DNA of 64,000 bases from contig NZ_JNKF01000010.1 in NCBI RefSeq assembly GCF_000702825.1, positions 434,001 through 498,000 of the forward strand. The letters run 5' to 3'. Positions 8,503-16,709 of the stretch are shown piece by piece. Below the pieces are notes generated by a model. The model was given only the letters and a program-made list of their open reading frames with translations. It was not told where the DNA came from and made no database searches. The first letter of the stretch is position 1, and each line of letters starts with the position of its first letter. The DNA comes from Prevotella sp. P6B1. Its GTDB lineage: Bacteria > Bacteroidota > Bacteroidia > Bacteroidales > Bacteroidaceae. The position numbers and the translations under genes were made by a program.

Positions 8503-8598
8503 GTCTAAAAGTCATACAAATGGGTGTATAAATTTTAGACAATCAGCCTTTGGAGCCCTATTTTTGCTTGGCTCGTAATATTTATTACCCTATCTTTG
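8503..8598 (+). promoter_or_regulatory. Efflux-regulon operator and promoter, copy 1 (tolC-like gene)
   Basis: The left arm GTCTAAAAGTCATACA (8503-8518) and right arm TGTATAAATTTTAGAC (8525-8540) form a palindrome with 14 of 16 paired positions around a 6-bp centre. Exactly 27 bp follow before TTG (8568-8570), then 20 bp, then TATCTTTG (8591-8598). The same arrangement recurs upstream of the genes at 16141 and 19191. A GCC...GGAGC element sits between palindrome and -33 box. This copy is the most symmetric of the three. Confidence 0.75.
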
Positions 8599-8626
8599 CA
8601 CCAGAAAATTTTAATGGTAACGCTAT

Positions 8627-9961
8627 ATGAAAAGGTTTTTATTATTCTGTACCTCAGCATCTCTGTGTTTCAGCACCAGTCTGGCGCAGAGCTTCAACAT
8701 GCAGCAATGCATGCAGTATGCGGTGCAGCATAACCACGAGGTGAAGCAGGCCGAGCTGGAACTCGACAACTATAAGGCATCGAAGACGGGTGCTATCGGT
8801 AAATTCCTGCCTTATGTGGATGCTGGCATCGGTGCCCAGTATAACTTTGGTCGTGCCATCGATCCTGAGACCAATGGCTATACCGATGTGAGTACCTTTT
8901 ATAATGGCTATCAGCTCTCGGCATCGTTGCCCATCTTCGATGGCTTCAGCCGTCTGCATGCTCTCAAGGCCGCCAAAGCCAGCGAGCTGATGGGACGCGC
9001 CAGTCTGCGCCAGCGTCAAGATCAGACTGCCCTCGACGTACTGCAGGCCTATACCAGCGTGGCTTATTACGATGGATTAGTAAAAATGGCCGCGGAGAAA
9101 GTTGAAGAGACGTTGTTGTTGCTCAAGCAGGTAAAAGTGCTTGAAGAGGTGGGGCGAAAGAGTGCTGCTGATGTGGCTCAGGTGGAATCGCAACAGGCTG
9201 AGGCCGATTACGAACTGACACGCCAGCAGAACCTTTATGCCTCGGCTATATTAGAACTGAAAAAGGCCATGAACTATCCTTTGAGCGATAGTCTGAGCCT
9301 GGAATATATTCCCAACGTGGGAATGTTTGGTTCCCAGTGTGGGAACAATTCATTCCCAACGTGGGAACAAAATCTGGATAACGAGCGCCATCCAGAACTG
9401 CAGGTGGCCCGTTATCGCATGCAGACATCGAAACATGAGTGGCATCAGGCTCGCGCTTCTCTTTATCCATCACTCTCTCTGAGTGCGGGCCTGAGCACCA
9501 CTTATTACAAAACGCTGCATAACGATGCTGCAGAGACTTTTCGCAACCAGCTGAAGAACAATATGGGTGAGTATCTTGGTGTATCAGTCAGCATTCCGCT
9601 CTTCAACCGTTTGCAGACCCTTACCAGCATTCGCAAGGCCAAGAACAACTACAAGATTGCCCAGGAGGCTTACGACCAGAAGCAGTTGGAACTGACCAAA
9701 CTGAGCAGTGAGGCTTGGAACGACTGGCAGGGCTATCAGAAGCAGACCATACAGATGGAGAAGAAGGTGCAGGCCGACAGTTTGAGCTATCAGCTCACAC
9801 GACGCCAGTTCGAAGAAGGTCTCTCAACAGCTATCGATGTGCATACCACATCGGCTCAGCTGCTCAACTCGAAGGCCACCCTGCTGCAATGCCAGTTGAT
9901 GGCTATGGTAAAGGAACAATTAGTAAGATATTATAAAGGAGAAACAATATGGACAGAGTAA
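8627..9961 (+). CDS. TolC family outer membrane efflux protein
   Basis: A 444-residue TolC-type protein with a signal peptide (cleavage after SLAQ, about residue 21). It shows the two-fold repeat of long coiled-coil helices and short beta-barrel parts: MQQCMQYAVQHNHEVKQAELELD begins repeat one and the HPELQVARYRMQTSKHEW helix begins repeat two. It forms the outer-membrane channel for the adaptor and permeases encoded downstream. The gene overlaps the next one by 13 bp. An odd feature is a 20-residue stretch near residues 228-247 (from IPNVGMFGS to FPTWEQ) encoded by three TTCCCA...TGGGAA palindromes (9309-9367), which looks like inserted repeat DNA kept in frame. Expression should come from the operator-promoter ending at 8598. 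Confidence 0.9.
   Translation: MKRFLLFCTSASLCFSTSLAQSFNMQQCMQYAVQHNHEVKQAELELDNYKASKTGAIGKFLPYVDAGIGAQYNFGRAIDPETNGYTDVSTFYNGYQLSASLPIFDGFSRLHALKAAKASELMGRASLRQRQDQTALDVLQAYTSVAYYDGLVKMAAEKVEETLLLLKQVKVLEEVGRKSAADVAQVESQQAEADYELTRQQNLYASAILELKKAMNYPLSDSLSLEYIPNVGMFGSQCGNNSFPTWEQNLDNERHPELQVARYRMQTSKHEWHQARASLYPSLSLSAGLSTTYYKTLHNDAAETFRNQLKNNMGEYLGVSVSIPLFNRLQTLTSIRKAKNNYKIAQEAYDQKQLELTKLSSEAWNDWQGYQKQTIQMEKKVQADSLSYQLTRRQFEEGLSTAIDVHTTSAQLLNSKATLLQCQLMAMVKEQLVRYYKGETIWTE
9309..9367. repeat. Three in-frame TTCCCA-N3-TGGGAA palindromes inside the tolC-like gene
   Basis: Perfect 6-bp inverted arms TTCCCA/TGGGAA around three bases occur at 9309-9323 (ACG), 9331-9345 (GTG) and 9353-9367 (ACG), with starts exactly 22 bp apart. 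The block encodes a Pro/Asn/Gly/Trp-rich patch in a loop between TolC repeats. I see no other copy in the window. Confidence 0.8.
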
Positions 9962-11202
9962 TCGAAAAAACTAAGAGTCAGCAACTGAAGAAGTATTGGC
10001 CATACGCCGCAGGCGGCAGCTTGTTGTTAGTCATGCTGATTTGGCTGATATTCGGCAACCACGCCTCGACGCTCAAGGTGAGCAAGGACGAGATGACCAT
10101 CAGCGAAGCACAGCGTGCCGAGTTTAAGGACTATGTACGTACCAACGGGCAGGTGCTGCCCATCCAGATAGTACAGATTTCGCCTGAGGAGGGTGGTATC
10201 GTGATGGAGAAGGTGGTTGAGGAAGGCACGATGGTGCATAAGGGCGATGTGATTGTACGTCTGTCAAATTCGAACCTCGACCTGCAGATCCTGAATGCTG
10301 AGGCTGAGCTGGCTGAGAAGCAGAACCTGCTGCGTAACACCCAGGTGGCTATGCAACAGGACCGACTGAACAACCAGACCGAACAGGCTCAGTTGGATAT
10401 GGACACCCATCGCAAACAGCGTACCTATGATCAGAACAAGCGTCTGTATGCCGAGAAGCTGATCAGCAAGGAGGATTACATCAAGTCGCAGGAGGATTAC
10501 CAGCTCTCAGCCAAGAAGCGCTCGCTCATTACCAAGCGTCTGAAACAGGACTCTATCTATCGCACTGTTCAGATGGACCAGATGGAGGACAACCTGCAGA
10601 ACATGCGTAAGAATGTGGTGCTGGTGCGCCAGCGTAAGGATAAGCTCGAGATACGCTCTGCTATCGATGGCGAACTGGGGCTGCTCGATGTGGAGCTGGG
10701 GCAGAGCATCCAGCCAGGCCAGAAGATAGGACAGCTTAACGACCTCTCGGATTATAAGGTACAGGCCAGCATCGACGAGCATTATATCGATCGCGTTCGT
10801 CCAGGTCTTACCGCCACCTTTACCCGTGGCGACAAGCAGTACCAACTCCAAGTGCGCAAGGTGTATCCAGAGGTGCGCGATGGCAAGTTCCGCTGCGATT
10901 TCATCTTCAAAGGTGCGAGACCTGAGAACATCCGTTCAGGTCAGACCTATTATATCGACCTCGAACTGGGTCAGCCCGAGCAGGCCATCATCATTCCTCG
11001 TGGCACTTTCTTCCAGACCACCGGTGGCCAGTGGATATTCGTGCTCGACAAGAGTGGACAGAAAGCCTATCGCCGCCAGATTCGCATAGGGCGCCAGAAC
11101 CCTCAGCACTATGAGGTGCTCGAAGGTCTTGAGCCAGGCGAGCGTGTAGTGACCAGCGGCTACGAGGCATTTAAAGATAACGAAGTATTGGTCATCAAAT
11201 AA
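9949..11202 (+). CDS. HlyD/RND-type periplasmic adaptor protein
   Basis: A 417-residue membrane fusion protein. One membrane helix (about residues 21-36, AGGSLLLVMLIWLIF) anchors it in the inner membrane. A beta-barrel/lipoyl half (SPEEGGIVMEKVVEEGTMVHKGDVIVRL) leads into a long alpha-helical hairpin (about 100-225, rich in Gln/Lys/Asp), then the second lipoyl half (IDGELGLLDVELGQSIQPGQKI), a beta-barrel and a C-terminal membrane-proximal domain ending with GLEPGERVVTSGYEAF. It bridges the MacB/FtsX permeases and the TolC-like channel. It overlaps the TolC-like gene by 13 bp, so the two are coupled, and it is followed after 9 bp by the first permease. Confidence 0.9.
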   Translation: MDRVIEKTKSQQLKKYWPYAAGGSLLLVMLIWLIFGNHASTLKVSKDEMTISEAQRAEFKDYVRTNGQVLPIQIVQISPEEGGIVMEKVVEEGTMVHKGDVIVRLSNSNLDLQILNAEAELAEKQNLLRNTQVAMQQDRLNNQTEQAQLDMDTHRKQRTYDQNKRLYAEKLISKEDYIKSQEDYQLSAKKRSLITKRLKQDSIYRTVQMDQMEDNLQNMRKNVVLVRQRKDKLEIRSAIDGELGLLDVELGQSIQPGQKIGQLNDLSDYKVQASIDEHYIDRVRPGLTATFTRGDKQYQLQVRKVYPEVRDGKFRCDFIFKGARPENIRSGQTYYIDLELGQPEQAIIIPRGTFFQTTGGQWIFVLDKSGQKAYRRQIRIGRQNPQHYEVLEGLEPGERVVTSGYEAFKDNEVLVIK

Positions 11203-11211
11203 CCAAAAGAT

Positions 11212-13596
11212 ATGGACGTTTCCAGAAATATGCTTTATATGGCGCGTCGCTTCAAGACGGCGACAGTGCTCAACTTCATCGGACTCACGGTAGCCTTCGC
11301 AGCCTGCTATCTCTTCCTGACGCAAGTCGCGTACAACCATTCCTATAATAAAGGACTGACCAACTATCAGCAGCTTTATCGCGTGGAAGTGCCTGCGATG
11401 TTTGACCACAGCAAGTGGCAGTCGATTGTAAACCGCTTCTTGGCAGACGAGTTGGCTAAGTTGCCTCAGGTGGAAGGTATGGCCTTGCTGCAGTGTTGGC
11501 AGAATGATTGTCGTTTTACGAAAGACGGTACTGAGTTTACATTTAAGTCTTGTAAGGTTAGCAATGATGCGCTGAAGACTATGGCTCCACGCCTGCTCGA
11601 CGGCAAACTCGGTTGGAAGGATGGTGAACAGAAAGGACTGATCATTCCTGCCTCAGTAGCCGTAAAGTATTTTGGGACTACGCAAGTGGCGGGTCGCTGT
11701 ATGTGGAACGACAAGGACAGCATTGTTGTGAGAGGTGTCTATGAAGATTTTCCTGACAACAGCATCATCGACAATTACGTCTATGGCTGTATGGGAGACG
11801 AGAATGAGGGAAACTTCCAGAACTACAACTATAACTGCTATCTGCGCTTGAGGGAGCAGATGGATACGGAGAAAGCCAAGCAACAGATTCTAACCCCGTT
11901 GGTAGAGAAGATGCATCAGATGTACATCGAACACGGTGCTGAGGATCAATGGGATGAGGGAAAAACGAAAGAAAGTCTCAACCTGCGCCTGCAACCCATC
12001 ACAGAGACTTGGTTCGCAGGTGTTGACCCTGAGCATGACAGAGGTAACAAGGCTGTTGACTGGATTCTCCAACTTTCGTGCCTCTTGGTACTGATAATCG
12101 CTGCCATCAACTTTCTGAACTTCACGCTGGCTGAGAGTCCGATGCGTATCAAGAGCATCAACACACGTCGCGTGTTGGGCAGTTCTGTGTCATCGCTCCG
12201 CCTGGGCGTTGTCGCTGAGTCTGTATGTACTTCGCTTTTAGCATTTCTGTTGGCAGTCATAGTCAGCTATCTGTTGTCGCAGTGGCCATTCATTAGCGAA
12301 CTCACCGTTGGCAGCATTGCCTTAGGCGATCATCCATTGCTATTGGTGTGTCTTTGTTTGGCAGCCATTGTTGTTGGTATCGTTGCTGGTGTCTATCCAG
12401 CTTTCTATGCAACCAGTTTCCAACCTGCACTCGTCCTGAAAGGTTCCTTCGGACTTACGCCTAAGGGGCGCCAACTGCGCACCTTATTGCTTTGTCTGCA
12501 GTTCCTTATCACCAGCGTGATGGTGGTCTATATCGGCATCCTCTATCTGCAAAGCCACTACATCTTCAACTCCGACTATGGTTACGACAAGGACGAGATT
12601 CTGTATGCGGATACTTGGGAACTGTTAGACAAGCAGGATGCCCTGCGCTCGGAGCTGATGCAGCAGACGGGTGTGGTTGATGTGGCCTATTCGCAGTTCT
12701 CTCTGGGAACTGGCGACAGATATATGGGTTGGGGACGCGGTGACAAGAATCATCAGGTGCAGTTCACGGCTCTGCCCGTAGACTGGCACTATCTCCGCAC
12801 GATGGGCATTGAGGTGATTGAAGGGTGCGACTTCAACGAGCACGATGGCGACGTCATGATCATCAACGAGTGTGCCCGTAAGAAATGGGACTGGGTAAAG
12901 ATGGACCAGAAACTGCTGGATGAGGAGATGTCAATGACGGTCGTAGGTGTTTGCCGTAACGTGCGCTTTGCCTCTACCCGTATTGATAACAATGATTCGC
13001 CGATGGTATTCCTTGTCTATGGCGAGAAATATCTGAAAGAAGGATGGACCAACAATCTTGGTGTGATTAATATCCGCGTGGCAGCAGGTATCGACAAGGT
13101 AGCGATGCGCCAGAAGATCAAGGACATCTTTATGAAGTTAGGTGCCAAGCACGAGCCGGATGTGAAGTTCCTCGATCAGCAATTGGAAAATACCTATCAG
13201 GAGGAGTTCCGCTTCATCCGTCAGGTGCTCGTCTTTTCTGTCATCTGCCTCATCATCACCCTGATTGGTGTGTTCTGCATGACGATGTTCGAGACGGAGT
13301 ATCGCCGCAAGGAGATTGGCATCCGCAAGGTGATGGGCTCATCTACGGGCGAAATCCTCACGATGCTCTCTCGTCGCTACATCTGGTTGCTCATCGGTAG
13401 TTTCATCGTCGCCGCTCCATTGGCCTGGTATATCGGCAACCAATGGCTTCAGGGCTTCGCTGAGCGCACACCTATCTATTGGTGGCTCTTCCCCTCAGCC
13501 CTCCTCGCCGTCGCCATCATCACCCTCGCCACCATCATCATCCAGAGCTGGCGCGCTGCCACCGAGAACCCTGTCAACAGTATCAAAAACGAATAA
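11212..13596 (+). CDS. MacB/FtsX-type ABC transporter permease (1 of 4)
   Basis: A 794-residue permease without an ATPase domain. It has the eight-helix, two-half layout common in Bacteroidetes: an N-terminal helix (about 19-38), a large MacB_PCD periplasmic domain, three helices (about 285-420), a second periplasmic domain, and a C-terminal FtsX core of three helices with the conserved RRKEIGIRKVMGSS loop near residues 698-711. It ends with the coupling motif RAATENPVNSIKNE. It should pair with the ATPase at 21576. It is the most different of the three neighbouring permeases in its first periplasmic domain. Transcription probably continues from the tolC promoter. Confidence 0.88.
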   Translation: MDVSRNMLYMARRFKTATVLNFIGLTVAFAACYLFLTQVAYNHSYNKGLTNYQQLYRVEVPAMFDHSKWQSIVNRFLADELAKLPQVEGMALLQCWQNDCRFTKDGTEFTFKSCKVSNDALKTMAPRLLDGKLGWKDGEQKGLIIPASVAVKYFGTTQVAGRCMWNDKDSIVVRGVYEDFPDNSIIDNYVYGCMGDENEGNFQNYNYNCYLRLREQMDTEKAKQQILTPLVEKMHQMYIEHGAEDQWDEGKTKESLNLRLQPITETWFAGVDPEHDRGNKAVDWILQLSCLLVLIIAAINFLNFTLAESPMRIKSINTRRVLGSSVSSLRLGVVAESVCTSLLAFLLAVIVSYLLSQWPFISELTVGSIALGDHPLLLVCLCLAAIVVGIVAGVYPAFYATSFQPALVLKGSFGLTPKGRQLRTLLLCLQFLITSVMVVYIGILYLQSHYIFNSDYGYDKDEILYADTWELLDKQDALRSELMQQTGVVDVAYSQFSLGTGDRYMGWGRGDKNHQVQFTALPVDWHYLRTMGIEVIEGCDFNEHDGDVMIINECARKKWDWVKMDQKLLDEEMSMTVVGVCRNVRFASTRIDNNDSPMVFLVYGEKYLKEGWTNNLGVINIRVAAGIDKVAMRQKIKDIFMKLGAKHEPDVKFLDQQLENTYQEEFRFIRQVLVFSVICLIITLIGVFCMTMFETEYRRKEIGIRKVMGSSTGEILTMLSRRYIWLLIGSFIVAAPLAWYIGNQWLQGFAERTPIYWWLFPSALLAVAIITLATIIIQSWRAATENPVNSIKNE

Positions 13597-13609
13597 CCCA
13601 TAAAACCGC

Positions 13610-15985
13610 ATGAAAAGTTATTTCCGATTCCTATCGCGCAACAAGCTCTACACACTAATTAATGTGGTAGGGCTTGTGGTGTCGTTGACGTTTATCATCC
13701 TGCTGGGCGACTACACCTGGCGCCAGTACAGCATCGACTCGTGGCACAAGAATGCCGATCGTATTTATCTGGTGGGTCATCAGGAGGCTTTTGCCATGTG
13801 GCCCGAGGCTGTGAAGAGCATCAAGGATATGTGCCCAGAGGTGGAACAGACCTGCTGTGTACTCAGTCAGAAGGGTAGAGTAAAGTACGGACAGCAAGAG
13901 GTGACCGAGGCTGATGACGAGAATGCCATCATTATGCTGACCGACTCTGCTTTCTTTAAGTTCTTCGACTTCCCTTTGCTGGCAGGCGACAGACTCTCGG
14001 CGCTTGATGCACCTGATAAATGTGTGATTACAGAGCGACTGGCCAAGCACTTGTTTGGTGCGAAAGACCCGATAGGCGAATCGTTGCAGCTTGTAGGCGA
14101 GTGTTCGAGCGACTATGCAAAAGAAGATTTCGACACGACGCTGGTTTATACCATCAGCGCAGTAGTGAAGGACTTCGACCATACGGTATTGCCTAACGAG
14201 ACACAGGTGATAGCCAATATGGCACGTTATCCACAGTTGTTAGGTTATCATTTCCAGAATTATAATTTCGCCAGTACTGCGTTTGGTAGCTGCAAGGCTT
14301 TCTTTATGCTCCGTCCTGGCATGACACTCGACAGCAAAACCAAAAACATCGACAACTATATCTCCAAGAACTACCATCCCCTGATGGGTGAGTTCAAAAC
14401 AAGTATCACCCCCTTGAAGGATGTGCTGTTTGCACCGCAGAATGGTGGTAAGGATCTGGTGAAGGGCGATAAACAGCGCCTGCACATCTTGTTGGCGGCA
14501 GTATTGATTCTGCTATTCTTTGCGATTACCAACTACATCAATCTGACGGTAGCCAACACAGGTTTCCGTGCCAAGGAGATGGCCACCCGGAAGCTGTTTG
14601 GAAGTAGTCAGATGCGTGTGTCGCTCAAGCTGATTGTTGAGTCGACATTGATGGTGGCACTCTCGTTTGTGATAGGTCTGTTCCTGGCGGTAAGTCTGCA
14701 GGACGATGCTGCTAACCTGTTTCGTGGAAAGATCGCCCTGTTAGAGGATATCAATGTGGTGAGTGTAAGTGTTAGTCTGGCCTTTATCCTGCTAACGGGC
14801 ATTGTGTCGGGCATCCTGCCATCTATGCAACTCTCGCGCTATCAGCCTATCGACATAGTGAAAGGTAACTTCCGCTACCACTCAAAAATGGTGCTGGGAC
14901 GTTTGTTTATCATTCTGCAGAGCGTGATTACGATAACCATGCTTACTGCCACACTCGTTGTATGGTTGCAACTGAACCATCTGATACATGCACCACGCGG
15001 TTTCGATGCCGAGAACCTGTATTGTATTATGAGTCCTGATGGTAAGAGTCAGACCATCGGAAAACAACTGGCCGAGATGCCGTTTGTAGAGAAGGTAGGT
15101 ACCTACGAGGGAGGACTGTTTAATTACACCTTCCCTGTGGCTATGGGTATCATGCGGGGCGACAGTTTCATGATGCTGTTTTGCACCACCATGGACCAGG
15201 CCTCTTTCGACCTGTTGGGACTGAAGATTATCAAGGATCATGGCTCGAGCAATGGTAGTTATTATCTTACCGAGAATGCGCTGCACCAGTTGGGTTATAA
15301 TAATGAGACGCGCGTGTTGGATTTTGGTACCGGTAGCACCGCTCCGATAGGTGGTGTGTTGAACGAGATCAAGCTGGCCAATGTGCTCGAAGGCGAAGTG
15401 CCGCCTTTTGCTATCTGTATAGATAAGCATAAGACGTTCCCTTATTTCCTGGTAAAGACCAATGGCGATAAGAAGGCCAAGGCTGTTTTCCAGGAGATGG
15501 TTAAGAAACTCGAAGATCCTAATGCCCCCAAAGTATTTGGTCTGGAACGTGTGCAGAGCGTTGAAGAAACAATAGCAAAAGCTTTTGAGAACGAGCGTAA
15601 CACCCTGCGCATCGTGTCGCTCTTCACGCTCATTGCTGTTATCATCTCTATCTTGGGTACCATCGGCATGTCGCTCTTCTTCATCCGTCAGCGCCAGAAA
15701 GAGATCTCTATCCGTAAAGTGATGGGATCTACTTCGACCGAAGTACTGATGTTAATGCTCCGTATCTTCTCAATACCTATGCTGATTGCGTTTGTCATAG
15801 CTGTACCCATCTCGTGGTATGTGATGACCGACTGGCTCAGCAATTTCAGTTATCGCATCGCGCTCAGTGTCTGGATATTCGTAGCGGCTGGGTTTACCTG
15901 CTTCATCATCTCGCTGCTTACCGTTGTTTTCCAGAGCTGGCGCGCTGCATCTGAGAACCCTGTGAACAATATCAAAACCGAATAA
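13610..15985 (+). CDS. MacB/FtsX-type ABC transporter permease (2 of 4)
   Basis: A 791-residue permease of the same layout: first helix at about 12-30, MacB_PCD periplasmic domain, the loop RAKEMATRKLFGSS, middle helices, second periplasmic domain, and the C-terminal loop RQKEISIRKVMGSTS with the ending RAASENPVNNIKTE. Its first 40 residues (MKSYFRFLSRNKLYTLINVV onward) are almost the same as those of the permease at 16710, and the DNA there is also nearly the same, which points to tandem duplication or gene conversion. It lies 13 bp after the previous permease. A palindromic operator begins 10 bp after its stop codon and serves the next transcript. Confidence 0.88.
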   Translation: MKSYFRFLSRNKLYTLINVVGLVVSLTFIILLGDYTWRQYSIDSWHKNADRIYLVGHQEAFAMWPEAVKSIKDMCPEVEQTCCVLSQKGRVKYGQQEVTEADDENAIIMLTDSAFFKFFDFPLLAGDRLSALDAPDKCVITERLAKHLFGAKDPIGESLQLVGECSSDYAKEDFDTTLVYTISAVVKDFDHTVLPNETQVIANMARYPQLLGYHFQNYNFASTAFGSCKAFFMLRPGMTLDSKTKNIDNYISKNYHPLMGEFKTSITPLKDVLFAPQNGGKDLVKGDKQRLHILLAAVLILLFFAITNYINLTVANTGFRAKEMATRKLFGSSQMRVSLKLIVESTLMVALSFVIGLFLAVSLQDDAANLFRGKIALLEDINVVSVSVSLAFILLTGIVSGILPSMQLSRYQPIDIVKGNFRYHSKMVLGRLFIILQSVITITMLTATLVVWLQLNHLIHAPRGFDAENLYCIMSPDGKSQTIGKQLAEMPFVEKVGTYEGGLFNYTFPVAMGIMRGDSFMMLFCTTMDQASFDLLGLKIIKDHGSSNGSYYLTENALHQLGYNNETRVLDFGTGSTAPIGGVLNEIKLANVLEGEVPPFAICIDKHKTFPYFLVKTNGDKKAKAVFQEMVKKLEDPNAPKVFGLERVQSVEETIAKAFENERNTLRIVSLFTLIAVIISILGTIGMSLFFIRQRQKEISIRKVMGSTSTEVLMLMLRIFSIPMLIAFVIAVPISWYVMTDWLSNFSYRIALSVWIFVAAGFTCFIISLLTVVFQSWRAASENPVNNIKTE

Positions 15986-15995
15986 TCAGGGGAGT

Positions 15996-16091
15996 GTAAA
16001 TAAATCATACGATGGTGTGTATAAAGATTAGACGAACGCCCTCTGGGCACTCAAAAAAGCTTGCATATCATATAAAATGATCGTAACTTTG
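15996..16091 (+). promoter_or_regulatory. Efflux-regulon operator and promoter, copy 2 (DUF3836 gene)
   Basis: Left arm GTAAATAAATCATACG (15996-16011), 6-bp centre, right arm TGTATAAAGATTAGAC (16018-16033), 27 bp, TTG (16061-16063), 20 bp, TAACTTTG (16084-16091). The right arm is well kept relative to copy 1; the left arm is more divergent. A perfect GCCC-TCT-GGGC palindrome (16038-16048) lies between operator and -33 box. Confidence 0.72.
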
Positions 16092-16140
16092 CAATGTGAA
16101 AATTAAAAAACAAAGTAATAACAATAAAAAAAGTACGATT

Positions 16141-16695
16141 ATGAAAAAGTTTATGATTAGCTCAATGATGTGCCTGATGGCTCTGACCTCAAATGCACAA
16201 GTGATGACATCTGCAACTGTGGATAAGGTTTACAACACAGTCTCTCAAGCTACCGATGCCGCGTTCGTGTATAACGCTGATCGTGACGCTGATGGAAACA
16301 TTGCTACGATGGTGGTTTATCAGGAGAAGACTCTACGCAAGGGTAACTTCACCCTGACGCCCATCTACCGTTACCAGTACACCTATGCTACCGATGGTAT
16401 GCTTATCAGTCGTACTAAGTACGTGTGGCACAAACAGCAGTGGCAGTGTGCAGGTCGTCACAACTACTCTCTGGATGCCGATTTCTATACTGCTACTTAT
16501 AGCCGCTGGAACAAGAAGAAGGCTGATTTTGACGAACCTGTAGGTAAGATAACCTATACCCTACAGCCCGATGAGAGTGTTGTCAGTGTGGCTTGTTACA
16601 GTCGCCAGTACAACAAAGCCGATATGCAACTGGAGTGGCAGGCACCTATAGAAAGTTATACGATGAACATGGATTATTATCTTACACAGAAATAA
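16141..16695 (+). CDS. DUF3836 family secreted protein
   Basis: A 184-residue protein with a signal peptide (MKKFMISSMMCLMALTSNAQ) and a body of repeated short beta-hairpins rich in Tyr, Lys and Trp, such as YRYQYTYATDGMLISRTKYVW and KADFDEPVGKITYTL. This matches DUF3836, a small family found in Prevotella and Bacteroides near envelope transporters; no function is established that I know of. The start at 16141 is preferred to an in-frame GTG at 16096, which lies at the expected transcription start of the -7 box ending at 16091. It has its own copy of the efflux operator, and is followed after 14 bp by permease 3, so it heads a second transcript in the cluster. Confidence 0.8.
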   Translation: MKKFMISSMMCLMALTSNAQVMTSATVDKVYNTVSQATDAAFVYNADRDADGNIATMVVYQEKTLRKGNFTLTPIYRYQYTYATDGMLISRTKYVWHKQQWQCAGRHNYSLDADFYTATYSRWNKKKADFDEPVGKITYTLQPDESVVSVACYSRQYNKADMQLEWQAPIESYTMNMDYYLTQK

Positions 16696-16709
16696 ATAAA
16701 GAATAAAAA

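Noticed and set aside
8541..8570. Possible sigma-54 -24/-12 elements (GG...GC) between the efflux palindromes and the -33 boxes, also at 16040-16063 and 19121-19142
   Set aside because: The GG-to-GC distance is 12-15 bp and differs between copies, whereas sigma-54 promoters need 10; the TTG-N20-TAnCTTTG spacing is constant in all three copies.
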